DNA from: Sipunculus nudus
Lineage: Eukaryota; Annelida; Sipuncula; Golfingiida; Sipunculidae
NCBI GenBank assembly: GCA_026874595.1
Contig: CM049322.1
Span: 54,697,886-54,761,885 of the forward strand
Direction of reading: 5' to 3'
Length of the DNA: 64,000 nucleotides
A program made the position numbers and the translations under genes. Numbering within the stretch: the first letter of the stretch is position 1; the number at the start of each line of letters is the position of its first letter. Shown here piece by piece: positions 47,291 to 57,748 of this stretch. The notes below the pieces were generated by a model. It made no database searches. It saw only the letters and a list, made by a program, of their open reading frames with translations, and had not been told where the DNA came from.

Positions 47291-48700
47291 ACATAAATAT
47301 GTTTTCAAATATTCAACAGCCTCATCAACATCTTGCTGAACATAACGTTTCAAATTACATATGTGATCAATATATTAACTTTTATAATCATTTGAAAGCC
47401 TGTGACTGAAGTTTCTACCTTGCCCATTGAGTTGTGAGCAAATATTTTCTGAAACTGTTTTACCGGATTCAACTTTTAAAGTACTGGAAAGTATTCTTAC
47501 AAATCAAAGCTTTAATTTGTTAATGTTTTCACTTTGATAAAAAATTAAACACTAACAATCAGGTAGTCACTAACACTCTGTCTAGCATGTGTTACATATG
47601 TGTTTACGCCTGCAATTTCTGATGGGATTCTACCAATCAAAACACGAATTTTTAAAGCACAGCAAAATTGTTGTAATGGAAAACAAAATATGTTAGTTTT
47701 ACCATCCTCTGATTTCTACACAATTTAAATTCATCTGAAGGGTACACTCGTTTAAATCAATATATCCTAAATAATCATTTTCTATGTAATCACACATTTT
47801 TGCCAATCCTGGCAATAAGATCACCCATTAAATGACATTTAAATCTACATATTTTGATATAATATCTATCAGAATATTTTTGAGTCTTCAATCGAAAGAT
47901 GTAGCAATATATGCACATATCAACATAACAGGTTTATCCGAATTAAAAGCTGCACCATACAATATAAAAGAAATTATATCTATACGTTTTCCAACATTGA
48001 CTTTTTTGAAATTGCAATTCTTTCTTATACGAACAATGACTCCTTCCATACATACCAACATTATCTCCAACACTTGCAAAATACATAAATTGTTCAAAAT
48101 AGTGGTCAAACCAATTTTCATAAGATGCCCAAATTTCCACAATATACAATATATCAGAAGCATTAATTAAATCTTAAAGTTCGGGTGAATAAATCTTGTT
48201 TTTCAGTCCCCAAACATTCCATGACACCATGAATACTGCATTATATTCAGATTTATATAATCTTGAGTTATAGTAAGTGTGCATGAATGAGTAAGTGAAC
48301 ACTTGCTTACCTGTGTACGTGGTGCAAGTGCGGTCTTAATGTTAGTATAATGCTGGTTTGGAGAAAGAGTGATCATCTTGTCTCTCATAAGGAAAATCCC
48401 AATCTGAAATTAGTAACAATGTTGAATTCACAAGTATTTTAGATTTTTTTTCAAACATTCCGATGCTCATGAACCAACATTTATCATTTCTAGTTTTTCC
48501 GACCATCAATTTTGTGTTTGATTCGAAAACCCATTTATACAATAGCCCCTCAATACACAGTTTATCAGAAGAAAGAAAGGCCTCCTTGTTATCCTGTCTA
48601 GCCTGTATCATAAAGGGGACAAGGTTACGCCTTGCCGATCTAACCTGTTCAATAAAATCATGTGATACTTTGAATCTCTTACCATTTATCGGGCTTGTTT
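47250..48700 (-). mobile_element. LINE fragment: ORF1 end and endonuclease
   Basis: Minus strand. 48690-48342 carries the ORF1p C-terminal pattern (FKVSHDFIEQVRSARRNLVP then KEAFLSSDKLCIEGLLYKW). After a gap, 48235-47830 holds an AP-endonuclease start (MVSWNVWGLKNKIYSPEL, ASDILYIVEIWAS in two frames), the strand VMLICAYIAT, and LMGDLIARIGKN near 47815 in place of GDLNAR. Weak traces continue to about 47280. No RT was found, so the 3' part is missing. The clade is not certain. Confidence 0.6.
48342..48690 (-). pseudogene. LINE ORF1 C-terminal region
   Basis: An open frame of about 89 codons (48611-48342), extended upstream in frame to about 48690, with the SxxFxxxVRxARRNLxP and DKLCIEG motifs that end many LINE ORF1 proteins. 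Nucleic-acid-binding role by family. The product is truncated at its N-terminal side. Confidence 0.5.
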
Positions 48701-48719
48701 AATGACACCCTCTTTCTGT

Positions 48720-50490
48720 TTATAGGTTGTAAACTGTACTATGACAGATCGGACCAATTGTGGACCAATGTAAAATAACGCAAAACATTTTACACCCTTG
48801 TCACATGTGCTATTTATTGCCACGAGTAATGAAAAGTAGGTATCTGATACCGTTTCACAGGTGTTATTAAAATAAAAAGCTCAAGAAAGAGCTAGGTACA
48901 GTATATTCCGCCTGACCATGGTTGCTAACCACTACCCTCCACTACCGTCAATATGCAATGTCAAGATAAGTTCCGCTGGCTTTATTCTTGGGGGGGGGGT
49001 TGTATGAAACATTTGCCGGTTGTCAGGTGAGTCTTGATTTCGGTGGGAAGAAAGTTAATCCGACTTAAGCATCATGTAACTGGCTCCGGAAGCAGTTTCT
49101 GTTCCGCGTAAAAAAAGTTTAATTTTATTTTTTAAGGATTTTCATGTTATCGCTATATTTCGTCTGGCCATGATCGGGTCACATGTGAAAGTTCTTGCAA
49201 GAGTAATCAATTCTGAAGAAGAAGTATCAGGGTAAAAATGTAGGAAAAATCTATAGACACGACGTTTTCAGACATGTAATAGTAAAAAGAGTTCGCCCGG
49301 GAAATGTAACCAGGATGCAGGCTGCGTAGTCGGGGGCTTTTTCTGTTGAGACTGAAATGTTATTAAATGATTTTTTTTCTATATATGGCCTGACTGTTGC
49401 GCAATATGGCTGACAATAATAAGAGCGCAGAAAAACGAAGCTAATTTTAACCTATAATTTAGTAATGAAGTCAACGTCCAGTTCAAGAATACGATAAACA
49501 TCGTAGGTGCCTTGCCAAACGTGTTTTGAAATTGCTGAGGAGCGGCATTGGATACAGACCCTTAATGAAGCATGTAAATTGGTGAAAATAAAACCGTGTT
49601 TGCGATATAAGGATATTATCGGCGGATAACACAGATTTTTGGGTATTTTGTAATAATAAATAAGCATATTGTTATTCACGAAGAATCTTCAATGTCTGAA
49701 AATCATAATGTTTACTTTCAGAGAACTGTTCTGAAAATCAACATATTTTGCCGATTGGCTAGCAAAGCAGAGAGGATAACTTACGATTTTGCATAAACGC
49801 CATCCATTGCTGTTAAACGGAAAACAATAATGGAAAATTTTATATCTCTTTGTGAATGATCTTAACAACATAGTTTTTTTTTCTTCCAGACATGAAAGAA
49901 AGAAAAAAAAAATCATCGGTTTCATGTTCAATCGGTCATATGTGTCTACATATTTTGGAATATGCTTGAAGTACTTCCTGGATCCGGAACCAGTGCCAGT
50001 TCCACATCAAAACAAGTCGATTCTTCAAGGGCCAGTTTCTCTAAAAACGGGATTCCGTTCTTGCAGGATTGCGTGAGTGATGTAAATGCGTGTGAAATGT
50101 AAACACACACACACGAACTAGAAGTGACGCACACCCTCATCGCGGATAGGAAATTCAAATAATACTGTTTATTTCTGTTTCCTGTAGTCACGTAGATATC
50201 GGTCTTAAAAGCAAATGTTTTCACTTCTAATTTTGTTAGGGAAAAATTACGGTATTATGAATATTTTTTTGTATTTTGAAAAAATAAAATATGAATAAAA
50301 TAAAGCAGGCAATGGGGCTTCGGCATTAATTTATATTTGCAATTTGGAAAAGCATAATGTCTGTTATTACTTTGTTAAATATGTGAGGAAAACCAACTGA
50401 TAATTATGTCAACGGCTATGGTTCAAGCCACCAGAGATTGTTATAAGTTGATAATTAAGTCTATGTCTTTGCGTCTAGCCACCAGAGATT
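48720..50490. other. No gene seen
   Basis: AT-rich noncoding DNA, with a poly-G run at about 48990-48999 and a repeated 14-mer AGCCACCAGAGATT at 50426-50439 and 50477-50490. The second copy directly precedes the 3' end of the following LINE. Confidence 0.45.
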
Positions 50491-50969
50491 TTCTAAAAGG
50501 TTAATTTTTAATTTTTTTATAATATTTATTTCAACAAAAACATACATAAAACAGCAGAGAAAAAGACAGTTAGTGCCATTAACATAGACACTCCAATAGA
50601 TACTTTGTTCTTAATGTGCACATCTTTACCCTTGTAATTTTAAATGTTCTAGATTTTTACTAAAAATCAAAACAATTAAAAAAAATCATTTATTTCTCAG
50701 AAAGATTTACTTTTGCCATTTGTCATTGTGCAAGTGGGTCTTTTCGTTCTTCAGAGCAATATAATATTCAATGTCGATAATATATTTAACATATTCAAAA
50801 GCAACTTTTCATGATGGTTTATTTTTCTTACTACGACAAGTAAAAATATAATATTTAACATATAAAACAATACTTCCAGTGATATCTGGAAAGTCACCGA
50901 ATATTATTCTTACACAGTCAAATTGTACAAAATGCTCAATAACCTTGTGTGATTTTAACCAATTGTGCA

Positions 50970-53300
50970 ATTCTTACAACAGCAACTTTACAAAATTACA
51001 GGACCAGAAGAAATGAATATAGGATTCTACTTCTTCTTTACAAAAAGTACATTTTTCACAATCAGTGAGTTTGAATTTATAAAGGTGACTGTTTATATAT
51101 ATAATCCGTAGGGGAACTTTAACCTGGAACATTCTTAATTGAACTGAATTGGTGGCTTTTTTTAATTTTAACATATTTTTGGAGAGTCTGATCTCCAAAT
51201 GGTACTTTAAGATCTCGAAAAAAAATATGCAGGGGGTTAGTCAGTTCCTCTTGTTTATATTCAATAATTTGATCATGCACTTGTTTTGTTGTACTTCTCA
51301 AATTTAATAAAGCATCAACATTGTGTTGAAAGACGTGTTGTTTTCTGTTTTTCATCATCTTTTTCCAGCTATGAGGAATTGAATATAATAAACCTCTGTA
51401 AAATAGGTAGTTAATTTCCACATTTCTTTTCTGTCGGGGTTCTTTTTAAGTATTAAATCTGAAGGCCTCCCCTGCTTTAACAAATATATCTTTTTATATA
51501 TTTTATATCTGAAGAATATAATTTTTAATTTATTAAAACTTTGTTATCTGTTTTAATATGGGAGTTATACCATTATGTCTGCTCAAGTACTTCTTCAATA
51601 TTTTTTTTGCTTCATTAAAACTATATTGGCACCTAATCTGAGTGGATCCCTTCCAGAAGAGAAATTTAGACATAAAATCTCATGCAAGTTTTCTACTCTT
51701 AAATTACACTTAAACTTAAATTCTCATCAGGTAACTTATCAAGAATATGATTTTCCAAGAGTTATTATTACTCTTCTTCAATAATCTATTTATCCAGCTT
51801 AATTTTAAAGCATCAATTTTTGAGGGAACATGTATCATCTTAAGGCCGCCTTTTTCGTATGGTGCGATTAGGGAGGTCAGTTTTATTTTATCTGGTTTAT
51901 AAGACCATATAGATTTATACATTTTTTTCTAATTTTCTTATAGAGTGTGTTGTAGGGGATGGTTAGACTGATAATAGGTATATAATCTGGGCGTGCGCAT
52001 GACCAATTTCCAATTGTTATTTTACCAACCAGTGTCATATATCGGAATGACCAGGTATGTATGCTTTTTTATTATATCCAATTTTGAAATGTATGGCCAG
52101 TTATTTATTTATATAGTGAAGGTCGAAATAGGATGCTTAAGATAATTATTGGACCTTCAGATCATTGAAGGCCTTGTTTAGTTTAATATGTTTTTACAAA
52201 TATTGTATTTGTTTGTGTTTTAATTGAAGGCATGACTGCAGTTTCATTTAGGTTCGTTTTAAGACAAGATATTCTCTCGTGATTTTTACACATTCTAAGA
52301 TACTCTCCTAATCTGAAAACAATAGGACAGTATTATCTGCATACTGCAATATTTTATAATGGAATTTATCTATCTTAATCCCTTTTGATATATTTTCTTC
52401 TCTTAATCTCCTTGCCAATATTTCTGCAGAGATAACAAAAAGATAAGTGATCAGGGGACAACCCTGTCTCACACCTATTAGACCCTGAAAAAAAATGTGA
52501 ACGTCATCCGTTATTAAAGATACGTTTCCCTCCTTGATACATGATTATTTATGTTTGATTTTTGAAAATCATGGGTGATTTATGTTTTTAGTAATAAACC
52601 AAGAACACCTTATCCTTGTGATATACTTAAATTCCCTTATTTTAGACTATATGTTATACAGGATGTGAGTGGTTGTTTTATTTCATGCCAAATTGTATAC
52701 AAAATTCCGCCGGAATAATATCTAAGCCTGGTGCCTTGTTATTAGAAAATGATTTTCAAAAAGTTTTCAAAAATTTCATTTTCATTTATATTTGTATCAC
52801 AAAAATTCTCTACTGTTCTGAAAGTTTTTCAATTCTTTTAAGGTTGTACTAATTTTGAGGTATACAATTTTTCTTAATAAGTCTTCTCTGCAGCTTAATT
52901 CTGCTCGGCATCACTGATAATTTTTCCATCATTTAACATTCATTTGTTTATCACTTTTCTATTATAGTTTCGTTTGTCAAGGTTGAGAAAATACTTAGAT
53001 CGTTTTTCTCCTTCTTCATACTATCTACATATATTTCTGAAAATGGCTACTTTTGTTCCTGATTCTATAAGATCTTCCATTTCTCTTTTGATTTCAGCTC
53101 AGTTAGATTAGTTATTTGCATACTGCAGAGAAGCACTTTTTTTCTAACGTTGCAATTTATTATTTTTATAATTTTTTTACTAAATCAAATGGTTTCTCGC
53201 ATAATGTACTTTTTTAAACACATTAAAGCATGGTTAATCTCTTTATTTTCTTCTTGTGCAGATTAAATGTTTGTTTTTATTAGATCATTATATTTTTAGT
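50970..53300 (-). pseudogene. LINE reverse transcriptase and C-terminus
   Basis: The RT core can be read at 52490-52320: GVRQGCPLITYLFVISAEIL, then ILQYADNTVLL (second catalytic Asp replaced by Asn). The thumb/connection part is 51922-51716 (IKLTSLIAPYEKGGLKMIHV). 51421-51119 and 51198-50974 give the C-terminal region with FKLTDCEKCTFCKEEVESYI and HFFWSC, a Cys-Cys-His-Cys cluster. Numerous stops. Confidence 0.7.
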
Positions 53301-53438
53301 TCTTTAATAAAGAGCAATTCAGTTTCCAGTATTCTGGACCTCTATTATGAATAAACATATCCAGTCCAAGAGATATACTTAGATGGTGCAATGAGAAGGG
53401 GCAATGTGTGTGTTTTTAACATTCCCCAATTATCCAAC

Positions 53439-54219
53439 TCACACTAAAAAATAATCTAACCGGCTACCTTCCGATACATGCTTATTACGGACCGTTGTAA
53501 ACTTCACTAAGTCAGGGTAATGTTGTCTCCAGATATCAACCATTTCTGTTTCTTCCATATATTCAAGAACTGTTTTCCTAGCTTTACTGATATTATTCTG
53601 ATTTTTGTTTAACTGATCTAAATGTATATCTAATGTGACATTCCAGTCACCCCCAATAATCCTGTGATCATTTGGAATATTATCAATTTCTAAAAATAAC
53701 CTTTTATAAAATTCTGGTGAATCATCATTAGTCAATACACATTTAGTAATGTGATCTTATAATCGTTAAGTAAGCATTCTAAAATTACAAATCTTCCATC
53801 TTTATCTATAACTTGCTTTTAAATTTCACAAGAAATATTGATCTTAATTAATATTGCTGAACCCCTTGCGTTTGTTGTACCATTGCGATATATGATTCTT
53901 TGTCCCCATTCTGCTCTCCATTTAGCTTCTGTTTCTTTACTACTGTGAGTTTTTGCATGAAAACTATTCCAATATTTCTCTTTCTTTGTAACCAATAAAA
54001 AATCCCTCTTCACTTTGCAAAGATGCCTAAACCCCGTACATTAATTGAAATTATGTGCAACGAAGCGTTATGAGTTCCATGTGGAGCACCTGACCGTCGA
54101 TTTGGATGGGCGATATTATATGAAATTAGATTTCCCTTAAAGTTAAGCATTATTGACTCAAAAAATATAAAGTCAGAATTTACAAATCTTACACTACCCA
54201 CAAAAATTGTTAAATCCAC
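53439..54219 (-). pseudogene. LINE AP endonuclease
   Basis: Three pieces. 54219-54010 has LHIISINVRGLGIF (first active-site Asn). 54013-53819 has AEWGQRIIYRNGTTNARGSA. 53735-53439 has HRIIGGDWNVTLD (catalytic Asp and Asn) and VSEGSRLDYFLV. The catalytic boxes are intact where visible, but frames are split by shifts. Confidence 0.75.
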
Positions 54220-54640
54220 AAAATATAGAAAATAAGCCAGTGCCTGTCACCTCGGCTTGGGCGTCTCAGCTTCGCCCGGCAGCACTCCAACACCTCAATA
54301 CTTTTTGCCGTTACTTATTACTCAATCCTCTGATCAACTCCGCTAGAGGTCGACATCGCCACGCAAACATGCGGAGCGGTAGCGCCCCTAGGCGGTGCTG
54401 TCACCTGTCGTGCATAAAACAAAACAGTCACAAGAATGAGTTCTCGATTAACGCATGCGCACTTCTCAAGCCACGTGCTTGGTACCAAATCTCTTTAAAG
54501 TGTTTAAAAATTGACATATCACGTAGCCAACTTATGTGAATACTGAATAGTTTCTGGGTTAGTTATTCACGTAATTTCTTTGTGGTAAGCGCGTATTAGT
54601 CCCGTATTACCACCAGTTCACCGTTTATGTAAAGTTGGCA
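54220..54640 (-). other. LINE inter-ORF spacer
   Basis: GC-richer spacer between ORF1 and ORF2 of the LINE; no supportable gene on either strand. Confidence 0.4.
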
Positions 54641-55137
54641 CCTCCAGAATTGACCTTATTAGCAACATTGTACGCTGCCGTCATCTGCGGTTTCGCTTTT
54701 TGTTTGGTTTGAAAGTCCCGCATTGCCAGGTCTTCAGCTACTCTAATGGTAGAATTCTTAAACTGTTTCTTTCCGCTGACAAGAACTTCATTTCAAATGG
54801 CCTATTGTGGAACCGTACCAAAATATGTCGAGGTTTCGTTCTTCCCTTGCCCATTCTGTGCGCTATTTCAATTGTGTTCTTTACTTGTTCTTCGCTCATA
54901 TGCCTAACTATTCTGTTCTGTACAATCATTTTTGAAACAGCATTTTTACAATGTTCAACCAGTCCAATTTCACCGACACCAATAATGCACACATTCCACT
55001 TCCTAAGATAGCGTTCTTGTTTGTTACAGGCCTCCAACATATCCTGCTGTTTCTTTTTTTTAAATAATAACTCCTTTGACCGTATTCAGGTCGGGTAAAA
55101 CCGTAAATAAATCTTTAAATGCACATTGATCAGCCAT
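54640..55137 (-). pseudogene. LINE ORF1
   Basis: ATG at 55137 (MADQCAFKDLFTVLPDLN), a shift at an A8 run (about 55057-55064), then the frame 55040-54738 with the RRM-like strand RKWNVCIIGVGEIG, a Val/Ile-rich helix, and IEIAHRMGKGRTKPRHILVR. After a further shift it ends KNSTIRVAEDLAMRDFQTKQ at about 54650. This is the trimer/RNA-binding protein family of L1-type elements. Shorter at the N-terminus than mammalian ORF1p. Confidence 0.65.
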
Positions 55138-55555
55138 TTCAAAAGTGCAACAAAATTAGTTTTCATGCGAAATATACAACGAGGCTATAGTTAGAGCAAA
55201 TAAAGAAAGAGGTCAAAATGATAATATGGTGTGCAAAATTACATGTTTCATCAGAATATGTTTCGTACAGTTTCTCACTGGCTGCACTATCTTTTCTCAT
55301 CTATATATAATAATAAATGACGCCCACATATTCCTCAGTAGATTTAAAAAAAGGCAAAAGCACATATATTCAGACGTGTATAACCTGTATAGGGTATTAC
55401 TTTCTATATATGAAATCCGTTAAGGCTGCATTATATTTTCTCATACATTGTTTCCTCTCAGTATCTCTATTGTATATATTATTTATAATATACGTGCCAA
55501 GAAGAAGCATCACACCTTCAGCCTCAGGTCTGGTAAGGTCTGTTTCAGCTGCGTT
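55138..55555 (-). other. 3' flank of lectin-NLR gene, no gene
   Basis: AT-rich sequence between the LRR stop codon and the LINE. The gene's 3' UTR should begin here on the minus strand, but no clear polyadenylation signal was fixed. Confidence 0.4.
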
Positions 55556-57748
55556 TTAATATTTTTTTGTAACAGGCTCACTCATGTTGTTATACATGAG
55601 ATCTAACTCGTAAAGTCGTGACAGTTGTTGTGTCATGTTGAGTATCTGCTCTAATTCATCATCCAGGTGGTTTTCACTCACAATTAAGGTCCTGAGTGAG
55701 GGGCATGACTGGAGCTCGTCAGTCAGTTGAATGACGGACTGGGTGTCAGTAAGACCACAGCGTCTCATGCCGATTATGCTCAGGTGGAGGAGTGATGACA
55801 GCTGCCGAGACAACTGTACTACACTGTCACTACCAATGTTATTGTTGCTATGATTCAATACTTGCAGCTGAGACGTCATCGACAGTCGTGAGATACATTT
55901 GTTCCAGGCTTCATGTATCAGTATATATTGATTTGATGTATATGGTTTTATTTCATGCATGTCATATACATCACAGTCAAGCAGCAACTGTCTGATCTCA
56001 GGCAGGTTGACGAGCCTCTCGCCTAGCTGCTCCACACCTGCTGCATCCAGTGACAAGACTCCCATCTCCAGAACCTGCAGCCCGGGGGTGTACTGTAGGC
56101 CGTCCACTACAGCTACACCTTCACCACGTTCACCATAGGTGCATTTACATACACGTAATTCACAGAGCAGGGGAAGACGCTGTAACTGACGGCTTAACGT
56201 CTCAAACACAACACAGTCAGCTGTGTTTTTATTTGTATAACTTACACCTCGCCGTTTATGGGTAACTTGTGTTCCTTTGAGATCAAGCACAATGAGATTT
56301 GGTGTGTGGTGTAGGTTTGCCACAACACCTCCCACGGCATTATGTTTCTTACAATAAGGTACCCATAATTCTTTGAGCTCTGTAAATCTCCTCAATTGAT
56401 TTCCTAGCTCTGTAAATTCAACCGACGTTACTTCGTTTCTGATAAGATCGAGTGAACGTAATCTTGCCGTGTAATGTCGGAGTCCCCTTATTACTGGTCT
56501 CACAGCATCCACGACATCACACCTACACAGACGCAGTTCACGGAGTTCACTGAGATGCTGTAGCTGATTAACAAAAACCTGGTACCCAGTCTCATCAACA
56601 CTGTTGCTCATGTCATTTAATTCCTTAAAAACAGCTTGTTTTGCATACTTTGCCTTTAACCCAGATATATCAAGAATATTAAGTTCCGGCACTAAATGTA
56701 TTTTATCTACAACGTGACGTACTGCATTCGTCTGATCAGACACACACAGTCGAAATACTCTAAGATTGGCAAGGTGTTTCAGCTGGTCACCAAGTATTGC
56801 AAACACCTCCGAGTCGGCCCTGTTACCAGAGAGATCTAGAGCTTGTAGTTGTGTTACGTGTTGTAGAGATCTCACAACCGGGATCAGCCCTCGTGGTTCA
56901 TCACATTCACACAGACGGAGCTCACGGAGCTTGGTGAGGCTCCTCATCCTGTCACCAAGAACCTGATACACATCTGACGTCATTTTATTACCAGTTGTCC
57001 TGCCCCTCACGTCTAGTGCCTCATACGGCTCAGGGTTAGAAATGTTTCCCGATATATCTAAAATTTCTATTCCAAATGTGTGCCTGAGAGCGGTTATGAA
57101 AGACTCAGTAGCATTTTCGGTGTCACATTTGCATAAGTGAAGGGTTGTTAGATTTAAAAACCCCATTACTTGGTCCGCAATTTGTCTGCAAACCTCCGGG
57201 GATACCAAGAGACGGCTCAGGTCCAAGACAGTGAGGTCACATGGTTTGTGTATAACATCAGTATGCTGGCCACTCAGTATATCAAAAATGTCTCTGTATT
57301 TATTAAAATATGTTGATTTAGAAGTCAGAGCGGTGATACAGTTTGTCTGACACCATTCCAGGAGGTACTCTTTTCCAAAGAATGGACAATTAACTATTAT
57401 TTGATTTACTTTTAAGTCCTGACGTCCTGCAGTTTCATTCAGTTTTCTCTGAATGGTTATATTCCAATCAGAACCACGTACCACGACATGTCCATCTTTG
57501 GATATTTTGCTGAACCATACTTTAATATCTCTCGGGATGTCATCAAAATCATACACACTCAATGTTTCTATTTTAACAGCTTGGTGTTGCTTTCTTTCTA
57601 TTTCCATTTCAAGGTTGTATAAAAATCCAGTGTTTTGTTTATATATCGTGACTGCTTTCAGCTTCGTATTCTGCAAGTATTGAAGGTACCGCAGTTGTTC
57701 CACAGACGGCGCCCATATTCTGATCGTTTCAACTTGAGAACTGTCCAT
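55556..57748 (-). CDS. Leucine-rich-repeat region (730 codons)
   Basis: The longest open frame of the window. It contains many ribonuclease-inhibitor-like repeats of about 26-30 residues, with patterns such as LRELRLCRCD, LQALDLSGNRAD, LKELWVPYCKK and LRTLIVSENHLDDELEQIL. The C-terminal end is NNMSEPVTKKY. The ATG at 57748 is probably internal: an in-frame stop lies just upstream, but adding one base to the A7 run at 57751-57757 joins it to the NACHT part. LRRs of NLRs act in ligand sensing and autoinhibition. Length and openness argue against old decay of this exon. Confidence 0.8.
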   Translation of the reverse strand: MDSSQVETIRIWAPSVEQLRYLQYLQNTKLKAVTIYKQNTGFLYNLEMEIERKQHQAVKIETLSVYDFDDIPRDIKVWFSKISKDGHVVVRGSDWNITIQRKLNETAGRQDLKVNQIIVNCPFFGKEYLLEWCQTNCITALTSKSTYFNKYRDIFDILSGQHTDVIHKPCDLTVLDLSRLLVSPEVCRQIADQVMGFLNLTTLHLCKCDTENATESFITALRHTFGIEILDISGNISNPEPYEALDVRGRTTGNKMTSDVYQVLGDRMRSLTKLRELRLCECDEPRGLIPVVRSLQHVTQLQALDLSGNRADSEVFAILGDQLKHLANLRVFRLCVSDQTNAVRHVVDKIHLVPELNILDISGLKAKYAKQAVFKELNDMSNSVDETGYQVFVNQLQHLSELRELRLCRCDVVDAVRPVIRGLRHYTARLRSLDLIRNEVTSVEFTELGNQLRRFTELKELWVPYCKKHNAVGGVVANLHHTPNLIVLDLKGTQVTHKRRGVSYTNKNTADCVVFETLSRQLQRLPLLCELRVCKCTYGERGEGVAVVDGLQYTPGLQVLEMGVLSLDAAGVEQLGERLVNLPEIRQLLLDCDVYDMHEIKPYTSNQYILIHEAWNKCISRLSMTSQLQVLNHSNNNIGSDSVVQLSRQLSSLLHLSIIGMRRCGLTDTQSVIQLTDELQSCPSLRTLIVSENHLDDELEQILNMTQQLSRLYELDLMYNNMSEPVTKKY

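Larger units (their letters stand above)
50500..55137 (-). mobile_element. L1/Tx1-like LINE, decayed, copy 1
   Basis: Minus-strand LINE with ORF1 (55137-54640), AP endonuclease (54220-53440), RT (about 53300-51500) and C-terminal Cys/His region (51420-50970) in normal order, ending in an AT-rich 3' end near 50500. The RT box is YADN instead of YADD. The reading frame is broken throughout. Part of the RT region (51842-53059) recurs almost unchanged at 62782-64000. Confidence 0.8.

Noticed and set aside
50426-50490. Repeated AGCCACCAGAGATT as a LINE target duplication
   Set aside because: Both copies lie on the same side of the LINE, so they cannot be the two flanks of its insertion.
56050-56265. 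Plus-strand frames within the LRR exon
   Set aside because: Shadows of the 730-codon minus-strand frame.
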